The translations under genes were made by a program, and so were the position numbers. This document shows positions 15,742-24,279 of a DNA stretch of 38,859 nucleotides, piece after piece. A model generated the notes under the pieces. It did not search any database, was not told where the DNA came from, and saw nothing but the letters and a program-made list of their open reading frames with translations. This stretch comes from Herminiimonas sp. (GTDB taxonomy: Bacteria; Pseudomonadota; Gammaproteobacteria; Burkholderiales; Burkholderiaceae_D), in the NCBI GenBank assembly GCA_028292665.1, contig JAQGLW010000102.1, forward strand, positions 1 to 38,859, in the 5' to 3' direction. Position 1 is the first letter of the stretch. Every line of letters begins with the position of its first letter.

Positions 15742-17145
15742 TTAACGGTCGCTGTAGGTACGGCGCGCGCCGCCTTCACCCGAACGCGGACCCTTGCTGA
15801 AACCGCCGCCATCCTTGCGCGGCGCGCCCGGCTTGCTGAACGTGCGCTGACCCGGCTTGCTCGCGTTGCCGCGATTGTCGCCCGGTTTCCAGCCGCCCGG
15901 CTTGTTGTTCGGACGCGAGGCCGATGCGCTTCTCTTCGGCTCGAAACCTTCGATCACATCGACCGGGATCAATTGCTTGGTGAAGCGCTCGATGCGCTTG
16001 ACGTTGACGCCTTCCGAGTGATTGACCAGCGATACTGCAATGCCGTTGCGGCCGGCGCGGCCGGTGCGGCCGATCCGGTGCACGTAGTCTTCCGGAAACT
16101 TCGGCAAGTCGTAGTTGAATACGTGCGTAATGGCCGGCACGTCGATGCCGCGCGCGGCAACGTCGGTGGCGACCAGCACACGCACTTGGCCGCGGCGCAT
16201 GCCGTCCAGCGTGCGATTGCGCGCACCCTGATGCATGTCGCCATGCAATGCGGCGGCGGCGAAGCCGGCGATATTCAAACGGTCGGCGATCGTGTCGGCG
16301 TCACGCTTGGTGGCGGTAAACACGACAGCCTGATCCATCGTCACGTCGCGCAGCAGATGATCGAGCAGGCGATTCTTGTGCGACAGATCGTCGACAAAGT
16401 GCACGCGCTGCGAAATGTTTTCATGCTTGGTGGCCGAGCCGGCGATCTGGATCACGAGCGGATTCTTCGTGATGCGTTTCGCCATGTTGCCGACCACGCC
16501 ATCGAGTGTTGCGGAGAACAGCATGGTTTGACGCGATTCCGGCGTTGCATCGACAATCTTTTCGATGTCATCGATGAAACCCATATCGAGCATGCGGTCG
16601 GCTTCGTCCAGCACCAGAATTTGCAATTGCGAAAAATCGATCTTGCCGGATTCCATGTGGTCGATCAGACGACCTGGGGTTGCGACCAGGATTTCCGGAT
16701 TCTTGGCCAACAACTGCATCTGTTTCGGATAAGGCATGCCACCCAGGATCGACACGGCTTTCACACGCTTCATGTGTGAACCGTACTTGTCGGTTGCGTT
16801 GGTGACTTGCAGAGCGAGTTCGCGGGTCGGGGTCAACACCAGCATTTTCGGTTGCGCCGCCTTGAAACGCGGACGATCGCCGCGCGAACGGGCGGATTGT
16901 GCTTCCTGGTTCGGTGTCTTGCCGGCGGCAACCGGTTGCTGTTCGGCAGCGGAGGCGAATTTATGCAATGCCGGCAGCATGAAAGCTGCGGTCTTGCCGG
17001 AACCTGTTTGCGATGAAACCATCAGGTCGCGGCCTTCGATTGCCGCAGGAACGGCTTGCGCCTGAACTGCGGTCGGTTTGGTATAGCCGGCTTCGGTAAG
17101 TGCTTTAAGAACGGACGTGTGGAGGCCTAGTGCTTCAAAAGTCAT
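15742..17145 (-). CDS. rhlE: DEAD-box RNA helicase, RhlE type
   Basis: 467 residues. The Q motif region (GYTKPTAVQAQAVP) is followed by motif I SQTGSGKT, motif Ia PTRELALQV, motif II DEAD (LVLDEADRMLDMGF), motif III SAT (LFSATL), motif V ATDVAARGID and motif VI HRIGRTGRAGR. An alanine/glutamine-rich insert (about residues 60-85) and a basic, Gly/Pro-rich C-terminal tail are typical of RhlE paralogues that remodel RNA during ribosome assembly or RNA decay. The ATG at 17145 starts the conserved MTFEALGLH segment; the frame extends 25 codons further upstream without homology. The gene has a long untranslated leader. Confidence 0.9.
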   Translation of the reverse strand: MTFEALGLHTSVLKALTEAGYTKPTAVQAQAVPAAIEGRDLMVSSQTGSGKTAAFMLPALHKFASAAEQQPVAAGKTPNQEAQSARSRGDRPRFKAAQPKMLVLTPTRELALQVTNATDKYGSHMKRVKAVSILGGMPYPKQMQLLAKNPEILVATPGRLIDHMESGKIDFSQLQILVLDEADRMLDMGFIDDIEKIVDATPESRQTMLFSATLDGVVGNMAKRITKNPLVIQIAGSATKHENISQRVHFVDDLSHKNRLLDHLLRDVTMDQAVVFTATKRDADTIADRLNIAGFAAAALHGDMHQGARNRTLDGMRRGQVRVLVATDVAARGIDVPAITHVFNYDLPKFPEDYVHRIGRTGRAGRNGIAVSLVNHSEGVNVKRIERFTKQLIPVDVIEGFEPKRSASASRPNNKPGGWKPGDNRGNASKPGQRTFSKPGAPRKDGGGFSKGPRSGEGGARRTYSDR

Positions 17146-17425
17146 TATTTTCTTTCGTAAAATCAGCGCAACACGACATCGTTGAAGATGTAGTGCGAGA
17201 GCGCAAAAATGCAACGCCAACCAACGAAACAGCTAAGAAAACTCAGAGAGATTTCGGCACAAAAGCTTTGCGCCGGGACGGTGTTCAAAAATCAACACCA
17301 GGAGGCGGGAGGGCTTTATCGTTAATGCAAAGGGTTCGCGATGCTGCAAAGTACGATGCATGATGCAACGCACAATCGATATTCTACAGAGAAATGATGC
17401 GCATGTCGATTATTTTCGCAAAGCA
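17146..17425 (-). other. Long leader region of the RNA helicase gene
   Basis: About 280 bases without a credible gene separate the helicase start from the fabI terminator-like hairpin. On the minus strand a GGTGTT/AACACC hairpin with an eight-base AT-rich loop lies near 17287-17306. Long structured leaders are common in cold-regulated DEAD-box helicase genes; no cold-shock motif or promoter could be assigned with confidence. Confidence 0.3.
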
Positions 17426-17448
17426 GCATGAGCGCATTGCGCCCATGC
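17426..17448 (-). terminator. Terminator-like hairpin downstream of fabI
   Basis: GCATG-GGCGC on the minus strand pairs with GCGCT-CATGC around a three-base AAT loop, giving a ten-pair stem with one G-U pair. It lies 45 bases after the fabI stop. The following TGCTTTGCG is only weakly T-rich, so termination is uncertain. Confidence 0.4.
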
Positions 17449-17492
17449 CGGCGATGCTAATCATATTCCATCGGGATCCGGAACAATCGTGG

Positions 17493-18275
17493 CTATTCGG
17501 CAATGCCGCCGACGACATGGGAAAAGCCGCCGTCGACATAAGTGATCTCGCCGGTAATGCCGCCCGCCAGATCGGACAGCAGGAACGCGGCGGCATTGCC
17601 GACATCTTCGAGCGTCACATTGCGGCGCAGCGGCGCGTGGGTTTTTACAAAGTTCAGGATTTTGCCGAAATCCTTGATGCCGCTGGCGGCCAGCGTTTTG
17701 ATCGGGCCGGCGGAAATGCCGTTGACGCGCACGCCTTTCGAACCGAGCGATTCGGCCAGATAACGCACACTGGCTTCGAGCGATGCCTTTGCCAGCCCCA
17801 TCGTGTTGTAGTTGGGCAGCGCACGCAACGCGCCCAGGTAAGTCAGTGTCAGCAAAGCCGAGTTGGGACGCAGCATCGGCAGTGCGGCTTTAGCCATTGC
17901 GGGGAAGCTGTACGCGGAAATATCATGCGCAATCCTGAAGCCTTCGCGCGACAGGCCATCGAGGAAGTCGCCGGCAATCGCTTCGCGCGGTGCGAAACCG
18001 ATTGCATGAACCAGTCCGTCCAGATGGTCCCATGATTTGCCGAGATCGGCGAACAGTGCGCTGATTTGCTCGTCGCTGCCGACATCGCAATCGAAGATCA
18101 GGCTGCTGCCGAATTCCCCGGCAAAATCGGTGATGCGATCCTTGAAGCGCTCGCCGACATAGGTGAACGCCAGTTCCGCGCCTTCGCGCTTGCAAGCTTG
18201 TGCGATGCCGTAAGCGATGGACCGGTTCGACAGCACACCGGTGATCAGGATTTTTTTGCCTTGCAGAAATGCCAT
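17493..18275 (-). CDS. fabI: Enoyl-[acyl-carrier-protein] reductase (NADH)
   Basis: 260 residues of the short-chain dehydrogenase fold. FabI reduces enoyl-ACP in each round of fatty-acid elongation and is the triclosan target. The N terminus has the FabI-specific nucleotide-binding sequence [13 protein letters not shown]. The catalytic Tyr-x6-Lys pair is in [12 protein letters not shown], with [16 protein letters not shown] before it, and [15 protein letters not shown] follows. The ATG at 18275 has GGAG seven bases upstream; a start four codons earlier lacks family support. It is divergent from yejA across a 371-base gap and lies upstream of the RNA helicase on the same strand, separated by a hairpin. 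Confidence 0.95.
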   Translation of the reverse strand: MAFLQGKKILITGVLSNRSIAYGIAQACKREGAELAFTYVGERFKDRITDFAGEFGSSLIFDCDVGSDEQISALFADLGKSWDHLDGLVHAIGFAPREAIAGDFLDGLSREGFRIAHDISAYSFPAMAKAALPMLRPNSALLTLTYLGALRALPNYNTMGLAKASLEASVRYLAESLGSKGVRVNGISAGPIKTLAASGIKDFGKILNFVKTHAPLRRNVTLEDVGNAAAFLLSDLAGGITGEITYVDGGFSHVVGGIAE

Positions 18276-18457
18276 GAATGACTCCAATTAGTCCCGCCGG
18301 ATTCAGCGATTCGCCGCCTTGAAAGAGGCCGCATGCCGGATGAATGCCGATGGAAAGGGTTTATTCCGTGTGAACGGTTGCGTACTTCCACTCGAACTTG
18401 GCAAGATTGTAGGGGGTACCTGCCGCAAGGGCAACTTTTCAGATGATTTGTCGTTTG

Positions 18458-18523
18458 GAGCGTCTGACAAAATGCCGCTTGCGGTGTTGCGTCGCCTTGC
18501 CATCGGCATTTTGTCAAACGCTC
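18458..18523. repeat. Large imperfect inverted repeat between fabI and yejA
   Basis: 20-base arms at 18458-18477 and 18504-18523 are complementary at 19 of 20 positions, with a 26-base spacer. The core TGACAAAATGCCG is mirrored perfectly. The right arm contains TTGTCA and is followed directly by TTATAAAA, so it lies in the probable promoter zone upstream of yejA (start 18647). It may be an operator, an RNA hairpin in the leader, or a repeat element. The rest of 18276-18646 shows AT-rich -10-like stretches (for example GTATAAAT at 18546-18553) but no gene. Confidence 0.6.
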
Positions 18524-18646
18524 TTATAAAACGGATATGCGTGAAGTATAAATCTTCGCGCCAACACAAGAGTCCTTTCTGTAAAATAGCCCAAACCCGC
18601 AAAGCGCCCATGCTGTGCAGCATGATCGGTACGAGCAGACAAGCCA

Positions 18647-20446
18647 ATGATTAAACTTCTTTTTTCCTTCCTTCTGATCGGCTGCGCCGGATATGGCAGC
18701 AGCGCTTTTGCAGCGCATGCTTTTGCGTTGTACGACACGCCGAAATATCCTGCCGGCTTCACCCATTTCGATTATGTCAATCCGGAAGCGCCCAAGGGAG
18801 GAGAGTTGTTTCTCGCCAATCCGGACCGCCGCACCAGCTTCGATAAATTCAATCCGTTCTCGCTGAAGGGCGTCGCGGCGGCAGGCATGTCGAACCTGAT
18901 GTTCGAGACGCTGACGGCCGGATCGTCGGACGAGACGGCGAGCATGTACGGCCTGCTGGCCGAGGACATGCAACTGGCGCCGGACCGGATGTCGATCACG
19001 TTCCGGCTCAACCCGAAAGCCCGGTTCAATAACGGCGATCCGGTTCTTGCCGCCGACGTCAAGCATTCGTTCGACACACTGGTGGCCAAAGGCGCGCCGC
19101 AATTCAAATCGATCTTCGCCGAGGTCAAGCAGTGCGTGATATTGAACGACCGCACCGTGCGCTTCGATTTCAAGACGCTGAACCGGGAGTTGCCGCTGAT
19201 CGTCGGCGGCGTGCCGGTGTTCTCGCGCAAGTGGGGCGCCAATACCTCTTTCGACAATATCCAGCTGGAACCGCCGATTACCACCGGCCCCTATCTGATC
19301 GACCGGTACGACGTCGGCCGCTCGATCAGCTACAAGCGCGATCCGAAATACTGGGGCAATGACATTCCCTCGCGCAAGGGCATGTTCAATTTCGGCCGCA
19401 TCACCTATCGTTTTTACAAGGACGACGTCGCGCGGCTGGAAGCTTTCAAGGCCGGTGAATTCGATGTGGTCGTCGAATACAGCGCGAAGAGTTGGGCGCG
19501 CAGTTACAACGGACCGAAGTTTGCGAGCGGCGAAATCGTCAAGCGTGAACTGACGCATTCGAATGGCGCCGGCATGCAGGGATTCGTGATGAATTTGCGG
19601 CGGCCGCAGTTCCAGGATATCCGGATACGCAAGGCGCTCGGCCTGGCGCTGGATTTCGAATGGATGAACCGGCAGTTGTTTTACGGCCAGTACCAGCGCA
19701 TCTATTCATTCTTCAACAACAGCGAACTGGGCGCGACCGGCATGCCGTCGCAGGATGAACTGAAATTGCTGGAACCGATGCGCAGTCGACTCGATCCGGC
19801 GGTGTTCGGCCCGGCGCCGGCGCCGCCGCGCACCGATCCGCCGATGTCGCTGCGTGCGAATCTGCTGCAGGCGAAAGCCTTGTTCCGGGAAGCGGGCTGG
19901 GATTATCGCGACGGCGCATTGCGCAACGCAAAAGGCCAGCCGTTCACCTTCGAGATTCTCGACGATCAGTCGGCGCTGTCGCGCGTCATCAGCGTCTATG
20001 TACGCAATCTGCAAAAGCTCGGCATCCAGGTCAATCAGCGCACGGCCGATTATGCGCTGGTGCAAAAGCGGATGGAAGAGTTCGATTTCGACATGACGAG
20101 CATCCGTTTCCCGGATGTCACCAGTCCCGGCAACGAAATGTTCGACATGTTCGGTTCCAAGGCCGCCGATGAAAAAGGATCGAACAATGCGTGGGGCTTG
20201 AAGGACCCCGCGGTCGACAGGCTGGTCGGCGCGCTGGTCGCCGCCGACACGCGCAAGGAACTGGTCGCTGCCGCGCGCGCGCTGGATCGCGTATTGCTGC
20301 ATAAATATATTGTCGTCACGCACTGGTATTCATCGACCCACCGCGTCGCTTATCGAAACCGCTTCGGCATCCCGGCCAAGGCGCCGTTGTATTATCAGGC
20401 CGATCCGTATGTGATTTCGAGCTGGTGGCAGGAGAAAGCGAGATGA
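18647..20446 (+). CDS. yejA: YejA-type extracellular solute-binding protein (peptide/microcin C importer)
   Basis: 599 residues, the normal size for YejA-like family-5 binding proteins. The signal peptide reads LLFSFLLIGCAGYGSSAFA, ending in an AFA cleavage site. The mature N terminus (HAFALYDTPKYPAGFTHFDYVNPEAPKGGEL) is diagnostic for YejA-type rather than OppA-type proteins. The core contains FRLNPKARFNNGDPVLAADVKHSFD. The C-terminal half has DFEWMNRQLFYGQYQRIYSFFNNSE, a conserved family block. It is the first of four genes on the same strand, with yejB 10 bases downstream. The E. coli system imports oligopeptides and the Trojan-horse antibiotic microcin C. Confidence 0.92.
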   Translation: MIKLLFSFLLIGCAGYGSSAFAAHAFALYDTPKYPAGFTHFDYVNPEAPKGGELFLANPDRRTSFDKFNPFSLKGVAAAGMSNLMFETLTAGSSDETASMYGLLAEDMQLAPDRMSITFRLNPKARFNNGDPVLAADVKHSFDTLVAKGAPQFKSIFAEVKQCVILNDRTVRFDFKTLNRELPLIVGGVPVFSRKWGANTSFDNIQLEPPITTGPYLIDRYDVGRSISYKRDPKYWGNDIPSRKGMFNFGRITYRFYKDDVARLEAFKAGEFDVVVEYSAKSWARSYNGPKFASGEIVKRELTHSNGAGMQGFVMNLRRPQFQDIRIRKALGLALDFEWMNRQLFYGQYQRIYSFFNNSELGATGMPSQDELKLLEPMRSRLDPAVFGPAPAPPRTDPPMSLRANLLQAKALFREAGWDYRDGALRNAKGQPFTFEILDDQSALSRVISVYVRNLQKLGIQVNQRTADYALVQKRMEEFDFDMTSIRFPDVTSPGNEMFDMFGSKAADEKGSNNAWGLKDPAVDRLVGALVAADTRKELVAAARALDRVLLHKYIVVTHWYSSTHRVAYRNRFGIPAKAPLYYQADPYVISSWWQEKAR

Positions 20447-20456
20447 GGGACCGATC

Positions 20457-21518
20457 ATGAATATATGGGCTTATATCGGGAAGCGGATATTGTTGATGGT
20501 GCCCACCTTGCTGGGCGTGATCGCCATCACGTTTGCGGTGATTCAGTTCGTGCCCGGCGGTCCGGTCGAACAGGCATTGATCGAATTGAAAAAAGGCCAG
20601 ACCGGCGGCGGCGAGGCGTCCGGCGGCGGCGCTTCGCAATATCGCGGGCGGCAAGGCGTCGATGCCGAGCGCGTGAAGGAAATCCAGGCGCTGTACGGCT
20701 TCGACAAGCCGGCTCCGGAGCGCTTCTGGCAAATGTTGAAAGGATTCGCCACCTTCGACCTGGGGCAGAGCTTTTATCATCACAAGGATGTGTGGAACCT
20801 GGTGAAATCCAAGCTTCCGGTGTCGATCAGCCTGGGCCTGTGGACGTTTTTCCTTACCTATTTCATTTCAGTGCCGCTGGGCATCAGCAAGGCAATCCGT
20901 GAAGGCAGCCGCTTCGATGTCGCATCCAGCACGCTGGTATTGATCGGTTATTCGATTCCCGGTTTCGTATTGGGCGTATTCCTGCTGGTGATGTTCGGCG
21001 GCGGCAGTTTCGTGCAATGGTTTCCGCTGCGCGGGCTGACGTCGGACGACTGGGAAACCTTGTCTCTGTTCGGCAAGGTCATGGATTACCTGTGGCACAT
21101 CACGCTGCCGGTGACCGCGTCGGTGGCCGGATCGTTTGCCGTGATGACGATGCTGACCAAGAACACTTTTCTCGAAGAAATCCGCAAGCAATACGTATTG
21201 ACTGCGCGTGCCAAAGGATTGAATGAAAACGCGGTGCTGTATAAACACGTCTTCCGCAACGCGCTGATTCCGCTGGTGACCGGATTTCCGGCCGCATTCA
21301 TCGGTGCATTTTTCGCCGGCAGCCTGCTGATCGAGACGCTGTTTTCGCTCGACGGTCTGGGATTGCTGTCGTACGAATCGGTGGTTCGGCGCGATTATCC
21401 GGTGGTGATGGGCACGCTCTATCTTTTCACGCTGATCGGACTGGTGGTCAAATTGCTCGGCGATCTGTGCTATGTGTGGGCCGATCCGCGCGTGCAGTTC
21501 GAAAGCCTGAGCCGATGA
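20457..21518 (+). CDS. yejB: YejB-type ABC transporter permease
   Basis: 353 residues. It begins with a membrane helix (GKRILLMVPTLLGVIAITFAVIQFVPGGPVEQ), typical of DppB/YejB permeases. There is a YejB-style glycine-rich and charged periplasmic insert (TGGGEASGGGASQYRGRQGVD) before YGFDKPAPERFWQML. The EAA loop is TARAKGLNENAVLYKHVFRNALIPLVT. The ATG at 20457 has AGGGA nearby in the upstream gap. It overlaps yejE by ATGA at its 3' end. It forms the import channel with YejE. Confidence 0.92.
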   Translation: MNIWAYIGKRILLMVPTLLGVIAITFAVIQFVPGGPVEQALIELKKGQTGGGEASGGGASQYRGRQGVDAERVKEIQALYGFDKPAPERFWQMLKGFATFDLGQSFYHHKDVWNLVKSKLPVSISLGLWTFFLTYFISVPLGISKAIREGSRFDVASSTLVLIGYSIPGFVLGVFLLVMFGGGSFVQWFPLRGLTSDDWETLSLFGKVMDYLWHITLPVTASVAGSFAVMTMLTKNTFLEEIRKQYVLTARAKGLNENAVLYKHVFRNALIPLVTGFPAAFIGAFFAGSLLIETLFSLDGLGLLSYESVVRRDYPVVMGTLYLFTLIGLVVKLLGDLCYVWADPRVQFESLSR

Positions 21519-22546
21519 GCGCCGCATCCGTTTCTCCGGGCCGCCGGGTCTGGCTGCGCTTCAGGCAAAACCGGCGCGGCTACTGGAGCCTGATTATTTT
21601 CACGGTGCTGTTCGGACTCAGCCTGATTGCCGAATTGATCTCGAACGACAAGCCGCTGATCGCCCGCTACAACGGCGAACTGGTATTCCCGATTGCGAAA
21701 GACTATTCGGAAAAAGTATTCGGCGGCGATTTCGATTCGCCCGCCGATTATCTCGATCCGTTCATCCAGGACCAGTTCAAGACGAACGGCAACTGGGCGA
21801 TTTATCCGTTCAACCATTATCGCTTCGACACGCTGAATTATTTCGCGAAATCGCCGAATCCGGCGCCGCCTTCCGCCGACAACTGGCTGGGCACCGACGA
21901 TCGCGGCCGCGACGTGTTCGCGCGGCTGCTGTACGGATTCCGGGTATCGATCCTGTTCGGTCTGGCATTGACGATTACCGGTGTCCTGCTCGGCTTGCTG
22001 ACCGGTGCGGTGCAGGGTTACTTTGCGGGCAGGACCGATCTGTTTTTCCAGCGTTTCATCGAAATATGGGGTTCGATGCCGGAGCTGTATCTGTTGATTA
22101 TTTTCACGTCGATATTCGATCCGAGCATCGGCCTGCTGCTGATTTTATTGTCGCTGTTCGGCTGGATGGGTTTGTCCGATTATGTGCGCGCCGATTTTCT
22201 GCGCAACCGCAATCTCGAATACGTACAGGCTGCGCGTGCGCTCGGATTGTCGAATGGCCAGATCATCTGGCGCCATGTGCTGCCCAACAGCATGACGCCG
22301 GTCGTCACTTTTTTGCCGTTCCGGATGAGCGCTGCGATTCTGGCGCTGACCAGTCTCGATTTTCTGGGCCTCGGCGTGCCGCCTTCGACCGCCAGCCTTG
22401 GCGAGCTGCTGGCGCAAGGCAAGAATAATCTCGACGCATGGTGGATCGCGTTGTCGACCTTCGCGGTGCTGACCATCACGCTGCTGCTGCTGACCAACAT
22501 CGGCGACGCCCTTCGGAACGCGCTCGATGTCCGGAGGAAGGCGTGA
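21515..22546 (+). CDS. yejE: YejE-type ABC transporter permease
   Basis: 343 residues. The N-terminal helix region is RRGYWSLIIFTVLFGLSLIAELISNDKPLI, then a periplasmic segment containing KDYSEKVFGGDFDSPADYLDP, characteristic of YejE. The core has NWLGTDDRGRDVFARLLYGFRVS and the EAA loop AARALGLSNGQIIWRHVLPNSMTPVVT. The ATG overlaps the yejB stop. The last 14 or so codons lie in a repeat copied 113 bases downstream, just before yejF. Confidence 0.92.
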   Translation: MSAASVSPGRRVWLRFRQNRRGYWSLIIFTVLFGLSLIAELISNDKPLIARYNGELVFPIAKDYSEKVFGGDFDSPADYLDPFIQDQFKTNGNWAIYPFNHYRFDTLNYFAKSPNPAPPSADNWLGTDDRGRDVFARLLYGFRVSILFGLALTITGVLLGLLTGAVQGYFAGRTDLFFQRFIEIWGSMPELYLLIIFTSIFDPSIGLLLILLSLFGWMGLSDYVRADFLRNRNLEYVQAARALGLSNGQIIWRHVLPNSMTPVVTFLPFRMSAAILALTSLDFLGLGVPPSTASLGELLAQGKNNLDAWWIALSTFAVLTITLLLLTNIGDALRNALDVRRKA

Positions 22547-22658
22547 TAAATCGATCAGACGTAAATGTTGGATCCCGATTGCGAACCGGTAGCGTTCCGG
22601 TGGAAGTGCCCTTGGGGTACGCCCTTCGGAACGCGCTCGATGTCCGGAGGAAAGCATG
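22506..22658 (+). repeat. Tandem partial duplication spanning the yejE end and yejF start
   Basis: The bases 22506-22545 (the 3' end of yejE) recur at 22619-22658 with 38 of 40 identical; the first 34 are perfect. The second copy supplies GGAGG and the start codon context for yejF (ATG at 22656). The 73 bases between the copies are unrelated. They include GCGTTCCG, complementary to CGGAACGC inside the second copy, so an eight-base-pair hairpin with a structured loop can form just upstream of the yejF start. Confidence 0.75.
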
Positions 22659-24245
22659 AACCTGCTCGACGTGAAGAATCTGCGCATTGCGTTCGGCGCA
22701 TCGATGGTGGTCGACGACGTCAGTTTTTCGATTGCGCCGGGCGAAAAATTCGCCCTGGTCGGCGAATCCGGCTCGGGCAAGACGGTCACCGCGCTGTCGG
22801 TGCTGCGGCTCAATCATGATGCGCGTTACGAAGGCCGCATCCTGTTCGAAGGCCAGGACATTCTGCAAAAGCCGGAATCGGCGATGCGCGCGGTACGCGG
22901 CAAGGATGTCGCGATGATTTTCCAGGAACCGATGACGGCGTTGAATCCATTGTTCACGATCGGCAACCAGATCGCCGAAGTGTTGATGCTGCATGAAGGA
23001 TTGAGCGCGAAAGCCGCTGCGCAGCGCACCGTGCAATTGCTGGACAAGACCGGCATTCCGGAACCGGCGCGCAGGGCGCTGGCTTATCCGCATCAGTTGT
23101 CCGGCGGCCAGCGCCAGCGCGCGATGATCGCGATGGCGCTGGCTTGCAAGCCGAAGCTGTTGATCGCCGATGAGCCGACCACCGCGCTCGATGTGACGAT
23201 CCAGGTGCAGATACTGGAATTGCTCAATCAGCTGCAGCGCGAAGAAAACATGGCGGTGCTGATGATTACGCACGACCTGAACCTGGTGCGGCATTTTGCC
23301 GATCGGGTAGGCGTCATGGAAAAAGGATTGCTGGTTGAAACCGCCGGCACCGATGAATTGTTTTCGCAACCGCGCGAACCCTATACCCGCAAATTACTCG
23401 CAAGCCACCCGCAACGGATTGTCGATACCGTGCCGAAAGGCGGCGAGCCGTTGCTCAAGGGCGAACGCGTGCGCTGCACTTTTTCGATCAGGCAGGGATG
23501 GTTCGGGAAGCGGCAGTTCGTTGCGGTCGATGACGTCGACCTGGAACTCAAGCCGGGCGAAACGCTCGGCATCGTCGGCGAATCCGGATCGGGCAAATCG
23601 ACGCTGGGAATGGCGTTGCTGCGATTGTCGGCCGCCAGCGTCGATGGCCGCATCGAATTCGAACATCACCCGGTCAGCGCAATGAGCAGCGCCGAACTCC
23701 GGCCGTTGCGCGCGAAAATGCAGGTGGTGTTCCAGGACCCGTTCGCATCCCTTTCGCCGCGCCGTACCGTCGAGCAGATCGTCGGCGAAGGCCTCGCATT
23801 GCATCAGCCGCAATTGGGAAAGGCCGGGCTGCGCCGGGCGGTTGCCGACGGGCTGAAAGAGGTTGGTTTATCGGCTGACATGATGACGCGCTATCCGCAT
23901 GAATTTTCCGGCGGGCAGCGGCAGCGGATTGCGATTGCGCGGGCGCTGGTATTGAAGCCCGCATTGATTCTGCTCGACGAACCGACCTCGTCGCTCGATG
24001 TGTCGGTACAGCAGCAGGTCTTGTCGTTGCTGGCCGATCTGCAACGCAAGCACGGGATCGCTTACGTCTTCATCAGCCACGACCTCGCGGTGATCCGCGC
24101 AATGGCGCATCGGGTGATGGTGATGAAGGATGGCAAGGTGGTCGAAAGCGGTGTGACGGAATCGGTGCTGTCGAATCCGACTCAGCCATACACCAGGCGC
24201 TTGCTGGCGGCGTCGACGTATTCAGTGGAAGCGGTGGAAGGATGA
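22656..24245 (+). CDS. yejF: YejF-type ABC transporter ATP-binding protein (two ATPase domains)
   Basis: 529 residues with two complete ATPase modules in one chain. Module 1 has Walker A GESGSGKT, signature LSGGQRQR and Walker [13 protein letters not shown]. Module 2 repeats these as [17 protein letters not shown] and [12 protein letters not shown]. This matches YejF and distinguishes it from Opp/Dpp systems, which use two separate ATPases. It should drive YejBE-mediated uptake. The ATG at 22656 is preceded by GGAGG supplied by the duplicated 40-base segment. A short GC-rich hairpin follows the stop codon. Confidence 0.94.
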   Translation: MNLLDVKNLRIAFGASMVVDDVSFSIAPGEKFALVGESGSGKTVTALSVLRLNHDARYEGRILFEGQDILQKPESAMRAVRGKDVAMIFQEPMTALNPLFTIGNQIAEVLMLHEGLSAKAAAQRTVQLLDKTGIPEPARRALAYPHQLSGGQRQRAMIAMALACKPKLLIADEPTTALDVTIQVQILELLNQLQREENMAVLMITHDLNLVRHFADRVGVMEKGLLVETAGTDELFSQPREPYTRKLLASHPQRIVDTVPKGGEPLLKGERVRCTFSIRQGWFGKRQFVAVDDVDLELKPGETLGIVGESGSGKSTLGMALLRLSAASVDGRIEFEHHPVSAMSSAELRPLRAKMQVVFQDPFASLSPRRTVEQIVGEGLALHQPQLGKAGLRRAVADGLKEVGLSADMMTRYPHEFSGGQRQRIAIARALVLKPALILLDEPTSSLDVSVQQQVLSLLADLQRKHGIAYVFISHDLAVIRAMAHRVMVMKDGKVVESGVTESVLSNPTQPYTRRLLAASTYSVEAVEG

Positions 24246-24250
24246 GGCAG

Positions 24251-24267
24251 GGCGGGTCGCACCCGCC
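24251..24267. terminator. Possible bidirectional terminator between yejF and mltD
   Basis: GGCGGGT and ACCCGCC form a perfect seven-base-pair stem with a three-base loop in the 34-base gap between two convergent genes. There is no T tract on the yejF side, so confidence is low. Confidence 0.35.
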
Positions 24268-24279
24268 ATCGACCTTCAG

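Noticed and set aside
22438-22659. Extra 73-codon frame overlapping the yejE end and running into the duplicated block
   Set aside because: It is an out-of-frame reading of yejE that re-enters the duplicated tail. No start signal supports it; the duplication itself is the real observation.
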